From Enoplosus armatus (taxonomy: Eukaryota; Chordata; Actinopteri; Centrarchiformes; Enoplosidae), in contig NC_092196.1 of NCBI RefSeq assembly GCF_043641665.1, positions 15,745,692 through 15,809,691 of the forward strand: a stretch of DNA of 64,000 nt. The letters run 5' to 3'. The notes below the pieces were generated by a model. That model worked only from the letters and a program-made list of their open reading frames with translations. It ran no database searches and was not told the origin of the DNA. The position numbers were made by a program, and so were the translations under genes. Position 1 is the stretch's first letter. Each line of letters opens with the position of its first letter. Positions 35,701 through 48,823 of the stretch are shown here, one piece after another.

Positions 35701-36450
35701 GCAGGAGTGTTTGAGGAAGTGGATGTTTTGATTCTTTTTACCACCGTAAATATTTGGCACTATTAAAATCTATTAGAACCGACATGAATTCAAGTTGACC
35801 ACGCCACAACTTAGTACTTATTCTGTATGAAGAATGCATTACAGCCACACATGTCGAGTATGATTGTTGGCAGGAAATTAACTCGGCAGAAAGGAAATTA
35901 TCAAATAAATTCCTCTCTAAAAACCTCTGTATCAGCACCACAGCAAAGCATATTCTTTTTGCTTCTAAATTTGTGCTGCAGGCTTTGGACTTTATGTCCA
36001 AATAACACTCATGCATGATGGAGTTTCAAATATTAAAACATATAACTCTGCTTGAGACAGCCAAGGATGAGAGTGCAGCTTGAAAACATTATTCCTGTTT
36101 TAGAGGACTTTGACCTGCTGACATTTTTTATTATTAATGCTAGTCAGAAGAAGATATTTCCCTGACCTCTAGTCTAATGCACAGTATGTTCTCTAATATA
36201 CAGCTTGATAGTGATAGAAACTGATTAAAAGATGGAAAAAGTGACCGTGGCGGTACCTAAAATATTCTAATATTCTATTCTCACACAGATCAATTGTCTC
36301 TTTTCTTACTAGTAGAATAATGTAAAGCTCCTTGAGCTGGCTTTCAGACAAACTATTTATGAGTCATCCAAGTTCGTTTGCTATTCATTATCAATGGAGG
36401 AGCTGTGCATCAATATGACACTGCAGTTAAATATTAGTTCTCTGGCTTTG
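32709..36450. other. non-coding stretch, no gene seen
   Basis: Open frames such as 33345-33737 (+, 130 codons) and overlapping frames at 34.5-35.1 kb have no recognised domain. A B-box-like string on the minus strand (gcgggtttcgatcc, about 35476-35490) lacks an A box. Confidence 0.5.
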
Positions 36451-36870
36451 AGAGGGAGTTTTTCATCTTTATAGATTCTGATTGGACTTTCTAATTCTCA
36501 AAGAAAATGATATGTGACTTTGTGGTGCTCCCTAAACCATCGCAAAAGGTTTCATCAGGGAAGAGAGGCCGGCTCTGAAATGAATGCTTTCCATAATTTG
36601 CACAGCTTCAAGCCTAATGTTAAGTTGATGAGAGTCTCGTGGATGGGAGTCTGGAATGTAATATCATTTCGGCAGAGGGCTGATTACAGTCTAAATGGTG
36701 TACAGGCTTTTCAATATGTTGGGTTAAGTAGATACTGGGAAAATATATTTTTAGGTTTCTTCTGAGGGATTTCAATTTTACAAATACTGATAGGGGCTTT
36801 TTTGAATGCCAGAAGAAATCGGATGTTACTTTGTGGTGTTCTCCTGAACTGCTAATACAATTTCATCTGT
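36451..36870. repeat. diverged direct repeat, period about 311 bp
   Basis: About 110 bp at 36451-36560 aligns by eye with 36763-36870. Both start gaggga, share 'tact/ttct-gat-gg-ctttt' spacing, an identical ACTTTGTGGTG (36517-36527 and 36828-36838), then 'ct..cc' and 'tttcatc'. Roughly two thirds of positions agree. The spacer between them is not obviously related. Confidence 0.35.
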
Positions 36871-37044
36871 GGAAACAGGCACATTTTTCAGTGCATTTAC
36901 TTTCAATGATTAACCTGTAAAATGTCTCAAGGATTATCCGGAATTTACACACTACAAATGGCAGGTTCAAACAATGTAGCACCAACGCAATAATAGGTTG
37001 ACTACCCACTTCCCATAAGTAGAAAACCACTAAAGACAAAGGGA

Positions 37045-37304
37045 TTGTTTTGACCCAGTATTACTGTGGTGTTATTCTTTATATAACTATGATAATCTGT
37101 TATATCTCTTTTTAAACTTATATGTCAGTATTTTTTACTAATTGGTAATAATGTGTGCATCAATGTCATATGCACAACATTTTGCATAACAATACATTTG
37201 TGACAGTTTTAAAGTAGAACTTTAGCTTGTGTCAAAATAGACATATCTTAATTTGGGTAAATAATCCAACTGTAATATAAAACACTAACATTGGGTCAAA
37301 ACAA
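37045..37304. mobile_element. candidate MITE with 13-bp perfect inverted repeats
   Basis: Left ttgttttgaccca (37045-37057) and right tgggtcaaaacaa (37292-37304) are exact reverse complements about 235 bp apart. 'ttgggtcaaaacaac' termini are familiar from fish non-autonomous elements. No coding capacity. No clear target-site duplication seen. Confidence 0.4.
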
Positions 37305-37308
37305 CCTA

Positions 37309-37361
37309 TTAGTACTTGGTAAAGTACTAATACTAAAGTACTAATATTAGTACTTGGTAAA
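37309..37361. repeat. local direct and palindromic repeat of ttagtacttggtaaa
   Basis: The 15-mer ttagtacttggtaaa occurs at 37309-37323 and 37347-37361. Between them lies gtactaatactaaagtactaatatt, which is partly palindromic. Confidence 0.85.
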
Positions 37362-38649
37362 TAAACCCAGTATTGCATCAGATTTTTAGTGAGTATGACT
37401 ATTTGATGTTGGGTTAAATCATATTTTGAGTTCCACCTTCTAGTCAGCAGGCTGCAGACATTTTCAAATGTGACTCAGACCCTCACATCCACATGGTGAG
37501 CCTTTATCAGCTTGTCTCAAACATGGCAGAGTAATTGTGTCTTCGTCAAACTATTTTGTTATTGTATTTACAGTTCCTAATCCCTCAGGTAATCCCATCG
37601 ACTTCACCACAGCCACAACCTCCCCGGTTGAGCTTTCCTGGACAGCTGTCACATGTTTCTATTTAACTGTCAAACTGTTGGGACAGATATGAGTTTATTA
37701 GAGAGGTGTGATGTGGTCAACAACTTTTTATCACCTTTCGCTGACTGAATAACTGTGCCCATATGAAGACATGACGACGTGTGAGGAGTGAGAATAAAAG
37801 CCCCGTAATTGGATTCATTTGGAGATGATCATTGTCCCCATTAGTGGCATTTGTGTACAGTGATGTAGACTCAATCTTTCATTGCCTCCTCCTCTCCCCT
37901 CGGAAATAAACAATTATCTTCCGTAAATTGATTTCTGCCACACACAGAGTTACACATCAAACACATGCACATAAAAGCACTCAGTCCAGCACCCCTTCTG
38001 TCTCACTTTGCGTCACGACGCATTCATAGCGGCACACTGGGCTTCATCTTCCTTTGAGAGAGCATACATCTACTGTGGGTCACAAGGAAGTTCAAAACAT
38101 ATGATTCTTTTCATGTTTGCTTGCCTCTAATCCCCATAATCCATTATTTGCCATGCTCAGAATATGCTCTCCATATTTGAACTTCAGTAGGATCGAGTGA
38201 TGCTGGTGGAGAAAAGGACTCGAGGACTCAGCCGCTATCGTTATCAGCTGATAGTCAATGCCGCCTTGGGCACATCCCACCCTGAGGTTGACACCATTTC
38301 TTTAGTGCCATCACTGATCTAATATGTCCGGGCTCACTCTAAAGGCCAGTGCGCCAACTGTCCAGAGAGGATTTTATAGTCCATTCCCCTGGCAACAGAA
38401 GAGACCAAGATGCTCAAATCTCACTGGCTCCTAAATCAGCTAATGCCATACAGTAGTTTAATTTTCCACAGACTATTGTGTATCAAGAAAAGGTTGAGCA
38501 TGACATAATAAACTTACTGTACCAGGTTTCATTATGCCACCTGGTTTCAGGCTTTGAGAGAGACTTGTGAATCCAGCTTCTTTAGATAATAAAATTGTTT
38601 GTTAAAATATTAATAATTTTAAATTCTTTGCTCCTATTTTAATCATTAG
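37362..38649. other. non-coding stretch, no gene seen
   Basis: No open frame or repeat recognised. Confidence 0.55.
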
Positions 38650-38872
38650 CTTTTACCTGTAAGGTAAATATGAGGCTGCAGTCAGTTAGCATAGCTTAGC
38701 ATAAAGACTGGAAACAGAGAGAGACAGCCAGGCTGGATCTGTCAGCCACCTACAAGCACCTTTAAAGTTCACTAGTTATATCTAGTATAATTCGATGTTT
38801 TGAGTGGTATCAATCTTCTCATCTAATTCTCTCTAACTCGCAAATAAGCGTATTTCCCTAAATGTCAAACTT
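38650..38872. mobile_element. long-TIR foldback element, copy 3 (5'-truncated)
   Basis: It starts inside the element at 'ctgtaaggtaaatatgaggct', carries 'ttagcatagcttagcataaagactggaaacagag', and ends 'gtggtatcaatcttctcatctaattc..caaataagcgtatttccctaaatgtcaaac'. The left terminal repeat is missing or too decayed to see. Same orientation as the copies at 4973 and 8781. Confidence 0.7.
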
Positions 38873-39752
38873 TTGCTTTAACAGATGAATCTATTGTTCC
38901 TAACTGTACTGTATGAGCACATAGTTGGGGGTGGGCAGAATAAACTCTTCTTTTTTGGCACTGAATGATACAAATGAATTTCTACAATCTTAGTTAGAAT
39001 AACATGTAACCCTGAAATTCTGTGGTAAATCCCTTTTACTGTGTCTTACAGACTTGTGTAGAGGATTAGAGAGAAAATCCATAACAATGCAGAGCTCAAT
39101 CTCTGTATTGTGTCTTCATGATCTTGAACGGCTTGGGATTTCTTTATATTCAGAACTTTAACCCAAAGTTGGAAAAAGAGCCAAGCAATAAAATAAAGCA
39201 CTACCATAAAGGCTGATGGTTGCTGAGCCCCCAAAGAGCTCCTTATAGCACCTCTGGGTTTTGAGCCAGAGGCTGAAGGTGCTCTGTAGCTGCATAAACT
39301 CACCAGGTGTTGTCTAAGAGGCAGTTTAGACCTCAGTCTCCTCTCTGCTGCTGCCTCCAGGCTGTCCAGCCTCAGCCCTACAATACAGCCGCTCTCTCTC
39401 ACAGTTTGTTTATCCTGCCTGCCTCCACAGATTCCCACCACAGACACTGGGGCACTGACCACCACTGACTGAGAGAATGTTTAATGGTCTGTTACTTGCA
39501 TGCATCCTGTCTCTCAAGAAAACAGTTCATTTGTAGAACTTTTCCATTTCCACCTCCTCACACTATGTTTACAGTGCTTCCTTTCTCCTGGCAGTCCATT
39601 CCTTGTTTTTCCAGTTTAGATATGGTGTTATGTGGTATGCACATTTTGGTCCATGCCCATCAGAACAACATCAGATTTTTAATCTGACGCCACAATCGGC
39701 AGGACGACATTTGTTGCTGGCTGTTTCAAAACTAAAAGAGTTTTCTGATCTT
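38873..39752. other. non-coding stretch, no gene seen
   Basis: A 139-codon minus-strand frame spans 39046-39465. It has no recognised domain and no supporting splice or polyadenylation context that I can see. Confidence 0.5.
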
Positions 39753-39995
39753 ACACTACTACGGTTAAGGTTTGGTTAAATTAGGGTTAGAGAAACATTG
39801 TGGTTTGGGTTAAAGTTACTACTTTGTTAAGGTTAGAGTCCAGTGTTTTGGTGACTCATTCATCGACCCTGACCTCCTTCCTATGTGGATTTTGTAGCTC
39901 TATAATAAAATCCCCAACATCCTGCTTTAGCCCCAACAGACAGGAGTCATAATTCCTACAGCCGCTAGAGGGCTTTGTCACTTGAACGTAAACAA
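39753..39995 (+). mobile_element. decayed fish repeat ('ggttaaggttagg..tggtttgggttaaa' type), copy 1
   Basis: Contains 'cactactacggttaaggtttggttaaattagggttagagaaacattgtggtttgggttaaag', a ctctataataaaa motif, and 'gccgctagagggctttgtcacttgaacgtaaac'. I recall these in this order from a dispersed teleost repeat. Class unknown. Confidence 0.45.
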
Positions 39996-41726
39996 ATGTT
40001 GTTTTTGGGGCACTTGCTAAAATGACTGATCCTGTGCTTTTCAGTCTCCTACTAAGGTAGAGTTACAGCTGATGGAACTCTCCTCCAGAATCTTGTATAT
40101 TTAATATAATAACAATCTCCTGAGTGTCCCAAACTATAGGATCCATCAGAAATTGCGGACGTTGTTTGAGTAAATTCTGAAGTCAGAGGTGTGTGCTCTG
40201 CAGGTGGACAAACTGTAGTCTGTCTGGGAGGTGGTAAATAACCTAAAAACTGACATTGTCCACTCGCACTACTCTAAATGCGATAGTGTTGAAAGTAATG
40301 GAAAATGAAGAATATGATTCTCACGAGCTTCCTGACTTTTGCAGGTAAAATAAAAGCTCTTTGTAGCAGATACATGGTGCCTGACATCTACAAGGTCGTA
40401 CACAGTTTTAGTTGTTATTATTGTTATATTTTGTCCATTAGGTGTGTTAACACAGATAGTGATGTTGTAAAAAATTGTATTTGCATTATGCTACACATGT
40501 TATCTATATAGGAAAAAGAATGAGAGATGTGCCTGTGGTTGCTTTAAAAAAAGTGATAAATTAAATATTCACAGTCCATTACGTTATACATGATTACATG
40601 ATTTGTGTACATGTTTATCATTCAATTGTATAAGTGGATTTGTTTTAATTTAAGGTAGACAGAAGACAAGGGGCCAAATCATTTGGGCTTGGTGAATTTT
40701 TTATGGTTGTCAGTCATGCCATGTGAAATTTCACCTGAGCCTCACATTAAGCAGCACACCTCCTCTAAGGCTCAGTACAATTTTACTGGATTTTAAGCTT
40801 CTACATGTTAAGACACGACCTGCATACAGAGATAACTTGCTTGTCCTCTGATGCTTGTTTGGGTCCACGACAGCACACAGAGTTGACAAAGCTGAGGAAG
40901 AAGACTGTGGGGGAGGGGGGGGGAGGGGGAAGCACACTGTCAGACAAAAGTGGGTTTTTTCATCCCCTGACAGACTGAGGCACTGAGGCATGAGTCAATC
41001 ACAACTCTAAGCACAGGACATCTCTGCATGTCCTATCTCCCCTGAGCTCCTTCAATACATTACAGTGATGGACGTGTGTCAGGTGATGAGAAAAAGTCAA
41101 GTGACTTACACCAATCATTTGCTGCCTTACATCTTGGCATTTTAACAGGTTCATGTGAAGGGAAAGATAGACAGAAGGAAAGTGTTGCTCAGTTCTCTTG
41201 GAGAAGACAGACCTCTTCCTACAGATCAGCTGTTAAACTCACTGAACTGACAGTTTCTTTTCTTCCTCAAAGAAGCTGTAGTCTGCGTCTGCCTGGTGTG
41301 AAAACGTTCCATTTTTGAAACACTGTTTCTTGTACGATATTCCTCTGAGTTGCCTGTTTGGTCAGGGAGATGTTTTGTCTTTCATTGGTTTGTAGTAAAG
41401 GCTCCTTTTCTTAACTAGCACAGAGAAACAAGTGTTCTGACAATTTGTGCCATCATTCAGTACAATCACACACTGCACCATGGTTTCAGTTTTTAGTTGG
41501 GGCTGTGTTGGCCTCTGAGGGAGGCACCGTCAAGTTTTAACAGCCCTGTTACACAGCTTTGGATGACGTGATGATACCATGAGCCAATAAATTTTGATTT
41601 ACTATTTCTACCAAGGTAGCTTTACCTGAATATCTCTGGTTGTTTCCTTTCCAGGACATATTACAAATCAGTGAAGACTGTTTTACTGGCAAAATTAGCA
41701 TCAATGTAGAGCAAATCAAATGCAAT
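39996..41726. other. non-coding stretch, no gene seen
   Basis: Contains a G-run (40909-40929). Open frames up to 86 codons have no recognised product. Confidence 0.5.
40909..40929. repeat. G-run, G-quadruplex-prone
   Basis: Twenty-one bases of G interrupted by two single A bases. Confidence 0.9.
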
Positions 41727-41864
41727 ATTTTGATAATCAATTGATCATTTCAGTCCTTTTTCAAGCATAGAGGCCAAATATTCTCTTTTTGGGCTATGGA
41801 CAAAAAGATTAACAGACAAATTGGGACACAAATCAGCAGGTTAATCAATAATGAAAATAATCAT
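41727..41864 (+). mobile_element. 'ttttgataatcgatt..aataatcgttagttgcagccct' repeat, truncated copy
   Basis: Shares the beginning ('attttgataatcaattgatcatttcagtcctttttcaagc') and the end ('aggttaatcaataatgaaaataatca') with a fish repeat family also seen at 55710-55970. The middle is deleted. Confidence 0.45.
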
Positions 41865-42390
41865 CCATGTCATGAAGTACCTTAGGTCAGGTATTTAATT
41901 CAGTGGATTAGCCAAATGCAAACATTCAGACATCCCATTTTATCTATTGATGGTTTTTCCATTTGATTTTCAAGAAATGTTACAAATCACAATGCACATA
42001 ATGTACAGTACAAGAAACTGACTTATTGAAACCATAAAATGAATACATTTGTGTGAGACAACAGAGGAGAAGTGATCTGGATTAAATCATCAGCTTGAAA
42101 ATATCAAGTACAGGAGACATAAACATTAAATAAAAGATTAGGTTACATGCCAATTAATGGTATTTGTCTAACCTTCTATGTCAAACAGAGGGTGGTCACA
42201 TTGGCAACAATCTGTAAAATATAATGTAATCCAGTACAGTCATACAATTAATACTGTGAAATAAATACTGCTCAACTCCTAACAATGGCAGAGATTTTCA
42301 CTGTTTTTGGTGTTATTTTGTACTTTATTTTGATTGCCACACCTCAGCTGACAAAGGCTGACAAATTGGGTTTAACCTAATCCGTGCCCA

Positions 42391-42454
42391 CGGTTTACAA
42401 ATTCCCTGGAACGGATTTGCAATCCGAGAGCATGGATTTGTAAACCGAGAGTAC
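42391..42454. repeat. 21-bp tandem repeat overlapping a 12-bp inverted repeat
   Basis: Units 42413-42433 and 42434-42454 (each ggatttg.aa.ccgagag..) agree at 17 of 21 bases. The inverted pair cggtttacaaat (42391-42402) and atttgtaaaccg (42436-42447) is perfect and places the first arm just before the first unit. Confidence 0.75.
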
Positions 42455-43093
42455 AGATTCACACATGGCTCTCAACTGACCCCAGGAGGGCGCCGTAAAA
42501 GCACTCACCAATAATATTAAATGTTCAAGAGGATATTTACCTTAGTTGGTCAATTTCAGGCTTATTTACTGACTGCTCGAATGAGACATCGTGAAATGAA
42601 AACCACCAAATTGGCCGTCATTAGAGAAGCAAGCTCTTTGTGGAAGCATGCGTCCTGCTGGCTTTGACAGCACTTGTGGATTCATTGTTCTAAAACATCC
42701 ATTAAGTACAATTCTATAGATTGAACAGACCAATTAAAAGTTGCCATGGTGACGACAGCTACGAACTGTAGCTCTAGTTTTACAGTCACAGTCAAGGTCC
42801 TTAAAATGGGCTCTTTGCCACTTATCTCTGAATCTCTGCTCAATGGAATTTGCATATGCTCAGCCTTTCAGGATGATCCAACTCAATCCCATGGGGGCTG
42901 CTTCCCATGAGCTCAACACCTCTTACGGGAGGCTTGTGTGGCAAAGTGCAATTACTGCGCCCTCTGCCCTGACACTGACACAGCACCATAATTATCTCTG
43001 AAGTTGGCCCAATGCAACTCTCATTGTTTAACCCTTGTGTAAGAGGTCATCAGGGATGGTCTGCCATTCCCCATCTATCCTGATAGCAGAGGT

Positions 43094-43124
43094 TTGTGTG
43101 TGTATGTGTGTGGGGGGGGGGGGG
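43094..43124. repeat. (GT)n followed by a 13-G run
   Basis: The run tgtgtgtgtatgtgtgt leads directly into thirteen G. Confidence 0.9.
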
Positions 43125-46100
43125 TTTCGAGTAAGTCAGTAAGGTATCAAGTCTTAGTGACAATAACAATAACAAGTCAGACAGGAACAATCCAACACAT
43201 CCCACCTTTGTTAAGAAGTTGATGGGTGGCCTGACGCAACTCTCCACATGATGGTCAGGAGCCCCACACTGCAGGACAACACACAGGGAAGACAAAGAAA
43301 CAGCTTCTCAAAGGAATCCACATGGCAGTGCAAGACAAGTGATTTCAATCCTAGTTTCTACAAGATAGCTACAACCCCTGGCTTTAGTTTTTCTAATATT
43401 TTAGTGAATCAAGTACCTTGTTTTTAAATGTCACCAATTGCACCTGGCAACACCTGCTGCAGCTGGAGATGCTGGCCAGATGAGTCAATGGTTTTTAAAG
43501 AAATAATTCCACCCACATTGATTTCTAACACCATGATGTGTTGTTTATGCATTTAATTTTTATTTTTAATTCCACAACAAAAATGAGCTAGAATGAGTAC
43601 TTGTCTTAACTTTTGATGGAGCTAGGCTACCCTTTTCTTCCTGCCTTCAACTTTTGTGCTAAACCAACACCCGATGTCACTGTAACAGGAGGCTAACTGT
43701 ACTGTTACTGTAATGCCACTAGCTTGGGTAACTATTAAAAAGAATAGGAAATAGTTTATGATGAATTCAGCAGTATGAACATTTCTAGGATCTACTTCAG
43801 CCTCTGGTTGGACTCATAAGATTTCCCCATTCAGAATTTGTGTGTTTAGAATGATAAGCCATAACCCTTTCTTGGTAAGCAATGCAATATTTTACTCAAG
43901 AGAGTGTTTACTGGTATTAATGTTTGTTAGAGTTTTAAAGACCACCCTTTTACAGATTACTCTCTCATGTAACATTGCTAAAATTGAGGTTATACAGTAT
44001 CATACTGTAAATTGAACAGTGGATTCTTTACAACCCCCAAGCGAGGAAAGAAAGTTCATTACATCATGTTTTTTATCGCTTCAGTGATCCTGCATTAGTC
44101 GTCTCAAGACTTTCAACCGACCACTGAAAGAGCTTTGATACCACCTGAAACATGGAGACGTGGAAAAATGGAGGACATTTTGCCAAACATCTCTTCCCAG
44201 TAGAACGATGATGTAAGCACACAGGCTTTTAGGTGGCTGGTGTGCAGCCAGGTAGAATGACATATGGCAAGGAGGCATGAGCAATGTGCTGCAAATCACA
44301 CTTAGGTGAACACAATCTCTGCCTTGACTTTCAGGTTTCATATATAATGCAGTACGGGCAAAGGAAAACATTTGGATTTCCCAGGAGAAAAGACAAATAC
44401 CTTTTAAATTCCACTTTTAAGTGCACTGGTTTAAAAAAAGAAAAAAACATTTATAGCCAGAGTAGTCTGAACATGCCACTTGACTGTTTAACTCTGATCT
44501 GGAAAACACATCTTTTTTAGAACACAAATCCAACCCAAGCAGTTCCAGACATACTGGCTCAATCAGGTCTGTCCAGGTGCTCAGAGTTTAAACAGACTGT
44601 CGATGAAGCCAGAATCATTCACAATGTGTTCATCTCTGTTTAAAACCAACTCTCCATTGAGCGTTTTGTTGTAAATAATAATTTGTCACACATGCTTTGA
44701 GCTATCTATACTGATAATCTCACTACTGCAACTACGTTGAGTTTCAGGTGATACAACAGTGTGAAAAACAGTGTGAAAAGTCTGTAAAAATATTCAGTGT
44801 CTGTTATTGTTAGAGGAGAACGTTGGTGAGAGGAAGGAAAGGGCTGTCAAATAGTAAGCTACCATATGGTTTATATCATATTCCTCAAAATTGGATAATT
44901 TGGATATTATATGTGCTAATCAAAACAGCCATTTATGAAAAAAGGATGATGGTGCGCCCTCAGTTGTCAGGTTAACAGTTAAGTACAGTATTTACTGTAT
45001 GTCTGTATGTGCCAGAAGAGAGAAGTATAGATGCCTCCGACACCTCCCAATCTTATCCTTCCTGGTGTCTGGCTTCAGGGCGGAAAGGAGACTTTTAAGA
45101 GCAGTGACACTGAAAGAACCCCAATAAGGCATGAGTAGGTCACAAAAGCAGGGACTCCAGTGCCAACAAATACAAGTAACAATCCAGAAAATCACAAAAT
45201 AAAAACCCTGAACAACAAAATAGTTTTGGAACATTAGGAATCCTAGAAAATCGCCAGTACTGCTTTGTAGACTATGTAGTTATTCAACATCTTAACTCAA
45301 ATGGGTCTGGATCAGATCTATTGGGTTTTTAGAGTAAGGTACTGTGTACACTCACACTGTAGCATTGGAAAATAGTCAATTAATAAATGAGAGTAAAAGG
45401 AAAAAGGAGAGGGAAGAGAGACAAAGAGGAAAGAGAGAGAAATCAGAAGAGAGGCTTTCCTGCCTCGGACAGCTTGTGGGCTTTTGTGTGATAGCTGGTG
45501 GCTGTAGGAGGCTGTGAAAAGATAAGGTTTACTAATGGGGTGTTCAGGAGAATGTTTCATTTATTATCATACTTTACTAATGCGACCGTGGAGTAATATT
45601 GAGCGTCGGCGCTATTCATGCGAGCTGTGAGAGGTTTACATTGTAGGGACTGTTAGTGGCGCTTCCAAAACCGTTAATCCTGGTGGAGAAGAGGCAGCTG
45701 CAGCACTGAGAGGCTGTTGTGAAGTGTGGCTTCAGAGCAGCCATGGGCAACGCTAGGTCCACAGGCCTGATACAGAACCTTTAGGCCTTCCCAAAAACAT
45801 ATTTCCAACACTGTCTATTCCGTCATGTTTTTATTGTTCTTAGCTCTACTTTGACCTTAATAGCCCAAAGACATAAAACATGCTTGTCTGCCTTTCAACA
45901 TGCTGATTTGGCAACATACCGCTGTACATTTTCATCTCTCTTAGTAAAGACCAAACACACTAACCAAATCATGTACAATATGACATGCACACACAAATAA
46001 GATTGTAGCCTGTATTAAAAGAGTCATCCACCGCATTCCTCTTGTCCAAACCTGTCGCCTGCCTTACTCTCAATGCAACCCGACCGCCGACAGGCAGAAA

Positions 46101-46525
46101 TTTGAGTGTGTTATGCTAGTAGTGGCTAATGTCGCCTTGAGTCGCTACCCTCAGGCAGAGATGATGAGCAGGCTTCAGAGGACTGGAAAGCTCACTTCTT
46201 TATAACTCCACACCCCCAGATTTTTTTCATTTTCCAACTTGTATTCTTCAACCCCAACGTATGCTGACTCAAGTGATCACTTGAGGCAATTTATCAGACT
46301 TTACACAGCTCCCTCTGGAGCCACAAAATATACAACTATTTTACATCTGTAGTAGTAGTACTCCCCAAGACCAAAATTGGTTCCCCTTTAGTCTTTTCAA
46401 GACCTGCAAATGTTGCGAGTTGAGGTTTTTTGGCATTTTCTAAATTTCAACTGCATTTATAGTTGTAGATGTGTTGTCGCATAATCTGACCATAATATGC
46501 CCGCAGTTTTTCTGTGTTGGATTCA

Positions 46526-46546
46526 ATAATTACTAATAATTACTAG
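46526..46546. repeat. 10-bp tandem duplication
   Basis: The unit aataattact occurs twice in tandem plus one base. Confidence 0.85.
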
Positions 46547-48810
46547 GCAATTATTTTTGGTTTTCAAAACTTTTTTCTTTGATATAAAAGTTCCATAGTA
46601 ACGCACTGAGCAGGCCACCAACCTCCCCAGTTTTAAGCTGAAAAGTAAACGAGCAGGATTGTTACTGCAGTATTTAGCATTGTGATATATGACCTCATCA
46701 CTGAACATTTCTGTTAGCTCTCCCCTGTATTTATATAGGTTACTCATTCATTACAAATGACTTTATTATTTTATCAAACTACCATCCCTGGTGTTGCCTG
46801 TGCCAGACTTTCTGTAGGAGGCATTAAGCACCACCTGCAAGACAGTTTATCACTTAAAGGCTTTAAACTACGTATGAGACAGGAAATTATCCATATAAAC
46901 GGACAGAGCAAAAGTTATAGTGAAGAGCACAGTCTAACTACAAGCTACAGGTTATGTGTTCAGTTTCTCTTACTGTGCTATCTCTGTGTGTACCTTAGAC
47001 CCAGTATTAGCTGTGTAGAATGATATCCCCCTGACAGTTTCAAATGAAATATACAGAGTTGCAGACTAGCCTGCATGGCAACAGAGATCAATGTCCACGA
47101 GATGGGTTGTGAATTCAACTGTTATAACTTTGAGGAACTCAAACTTATCTTGGGCATATAAAGAACAGTCGTATTTAGGACACAGCAAATAAACGATACC
47201 ACACAGCAGATAATCAAGAGGAGGAGGAACATGCATCCATTGGACAGGAAATGTCTCATAGGTGACCAGCCCAGAGGAGTTTTGGGGGCAAAGAGAGAAA
47301 AGCAAAGCCCAGGAACACAGCCAGCACAAACAGATGTTAGAAAATGTGCAAGAACGTGAGAAAGAGCTCTGCCAGTCAAGTAAACAACATCGTGAGGAAT
47401 TGGTACATTATGACAAAGTGAGTATAAAAGATGCAGGATGCATGTCAATTAAATTCAAAATAGAAACTTAATGCAACTAATCTTGCAGACAAACCTCATG
47501 AGTTGACTGATTTGATGAAATTATACCCTCACACAGCTCAGAGTGGTTGCTTGATCTGTCTTAGACAAGCAGCATTTCCATGGAGAGAATTTAAATGTTC
47601 CCGGCAACAAGAGGGCTCACAGCAATCAATGTGGAAAGTACAAAGTTGAGTAAGACGCACCACAAATTAAGTAGTAAAGTGTAAAGCAGGTTGTGTTGAG
47701 GACTCCACACTAAAGGCTCAATCAGTTGTGAAACAGGGAGTGGAACTACAGCGTGCATGACTACGGAAGATAAATGTAGGATTACAGACAAGGAAGTGAC
47801 AAATAAAGCTATATAGCTGATGATGAACTGGTGTGCACAGATGCTTTGTGTGATGAAAGGAGATGCCAGAACTTGTGTTTAACTAACAGGAAAAGAAGCA
47901 CATGATGTTTCCCACTGAGACATCAGCCCAGCTATCTGCAGCAGTCATCTCATCCCTTGATGCAGCGAGTGGATTTTGGCAAATCCCACTGCATTAAAGC
48001 AGCCTAGAGTGCAAGCTGCTCAATGATGCTGCATGGCATGTGGTATTTCTTTTATCACTGTCACGTGCACTTGTGCGATTAGCACATAGAAAAGGGTTGT
48101 TATTGAGAAGAGTAAATCAAAATGCCGCCACACAAAAAGCTTACCTATACTTGTGGATGTCAATGTGATGAAAACCAGTATAGCAGCTTATTTCATTAGT
48201 TTGATGAGTTCAGGTTTCTTTAACAACTCAGTCTGCTACATTCACTGCAAGGCCACCTGAGATGCTACATTGAATCTGTACTGTTAAAACCACCAACCAA
48301 GATTATGAGCAATCAGTTCTAACATAATTTTGTCGGGCGTCCAAGGTCAAGGTATGCCACAAAATATCACTCTGCTGCCCTCCCTTTCTCGCTACCCCTC
48401 AAGTCCTATTAGGTCGTAAACCCTCTTGAGGGTAAACGAGATCAAGATGAGATGAGAGAAGGAGGCAAACAGGGGAAAACTGCTTCTGTGCCTCAGCATT
48501 AGTGATGAGACATTAGCCTCAATGTACGTGGAGCCCTCAGATAACCCAAATAACTGAGGAGTTGATGGAGAATTATAGATGTTGCATTTGTATTCATTGC
48601 TCCAATACCTACAATGTCAAATCAAACCATCATGCTGGTGAGAGAGCAAAAAATAGAGAATATATTAACTGTATGTCCCCATATTGTACAGGCGAATCAG
48701 GTTTACATTTGATGCATTTCCTATAAATTATATTTTACTTATACATTTTAAAGAGAGAGAAATTTTGCTTGATTTATTGTGCGTCATTTGTTGAATGTCA
48801 TCCCATTGTG

Positions 48811-48823
48811 TTTTTTTTTTTTT
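48811..48823. repeat. poly-T tract
   Basis: Thirteen consecutive T. Confidence 0.9.

Larger units (their letters stand above)
41865..45317. other. non-coding stretch, no gene seen
   Basis: No coding region recognised. Holds the 21-bp tandem with inverted repeat at 42391-42454 and a (GT)n-G13 run at 43094-43124. Around 43610-43660, 'gagctaggctaccc..cttttgtgcta' weakly recalls an internal part of the foldback family, but the match is too short to call. Confidence 0.5.

Noticed and set aside
39046..39465. 139-codon minus-strand open frame with a hydrophobic segment
   Set aside because: No family resemblance and no supporting signals; treated as chance.
45743..45785. gccATGGGCAACGC start resembling an N-myristoylation leader (MGNARS)
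   Set aside because: Only twelve codons to the stop; no donor or promoter context; probably chance.
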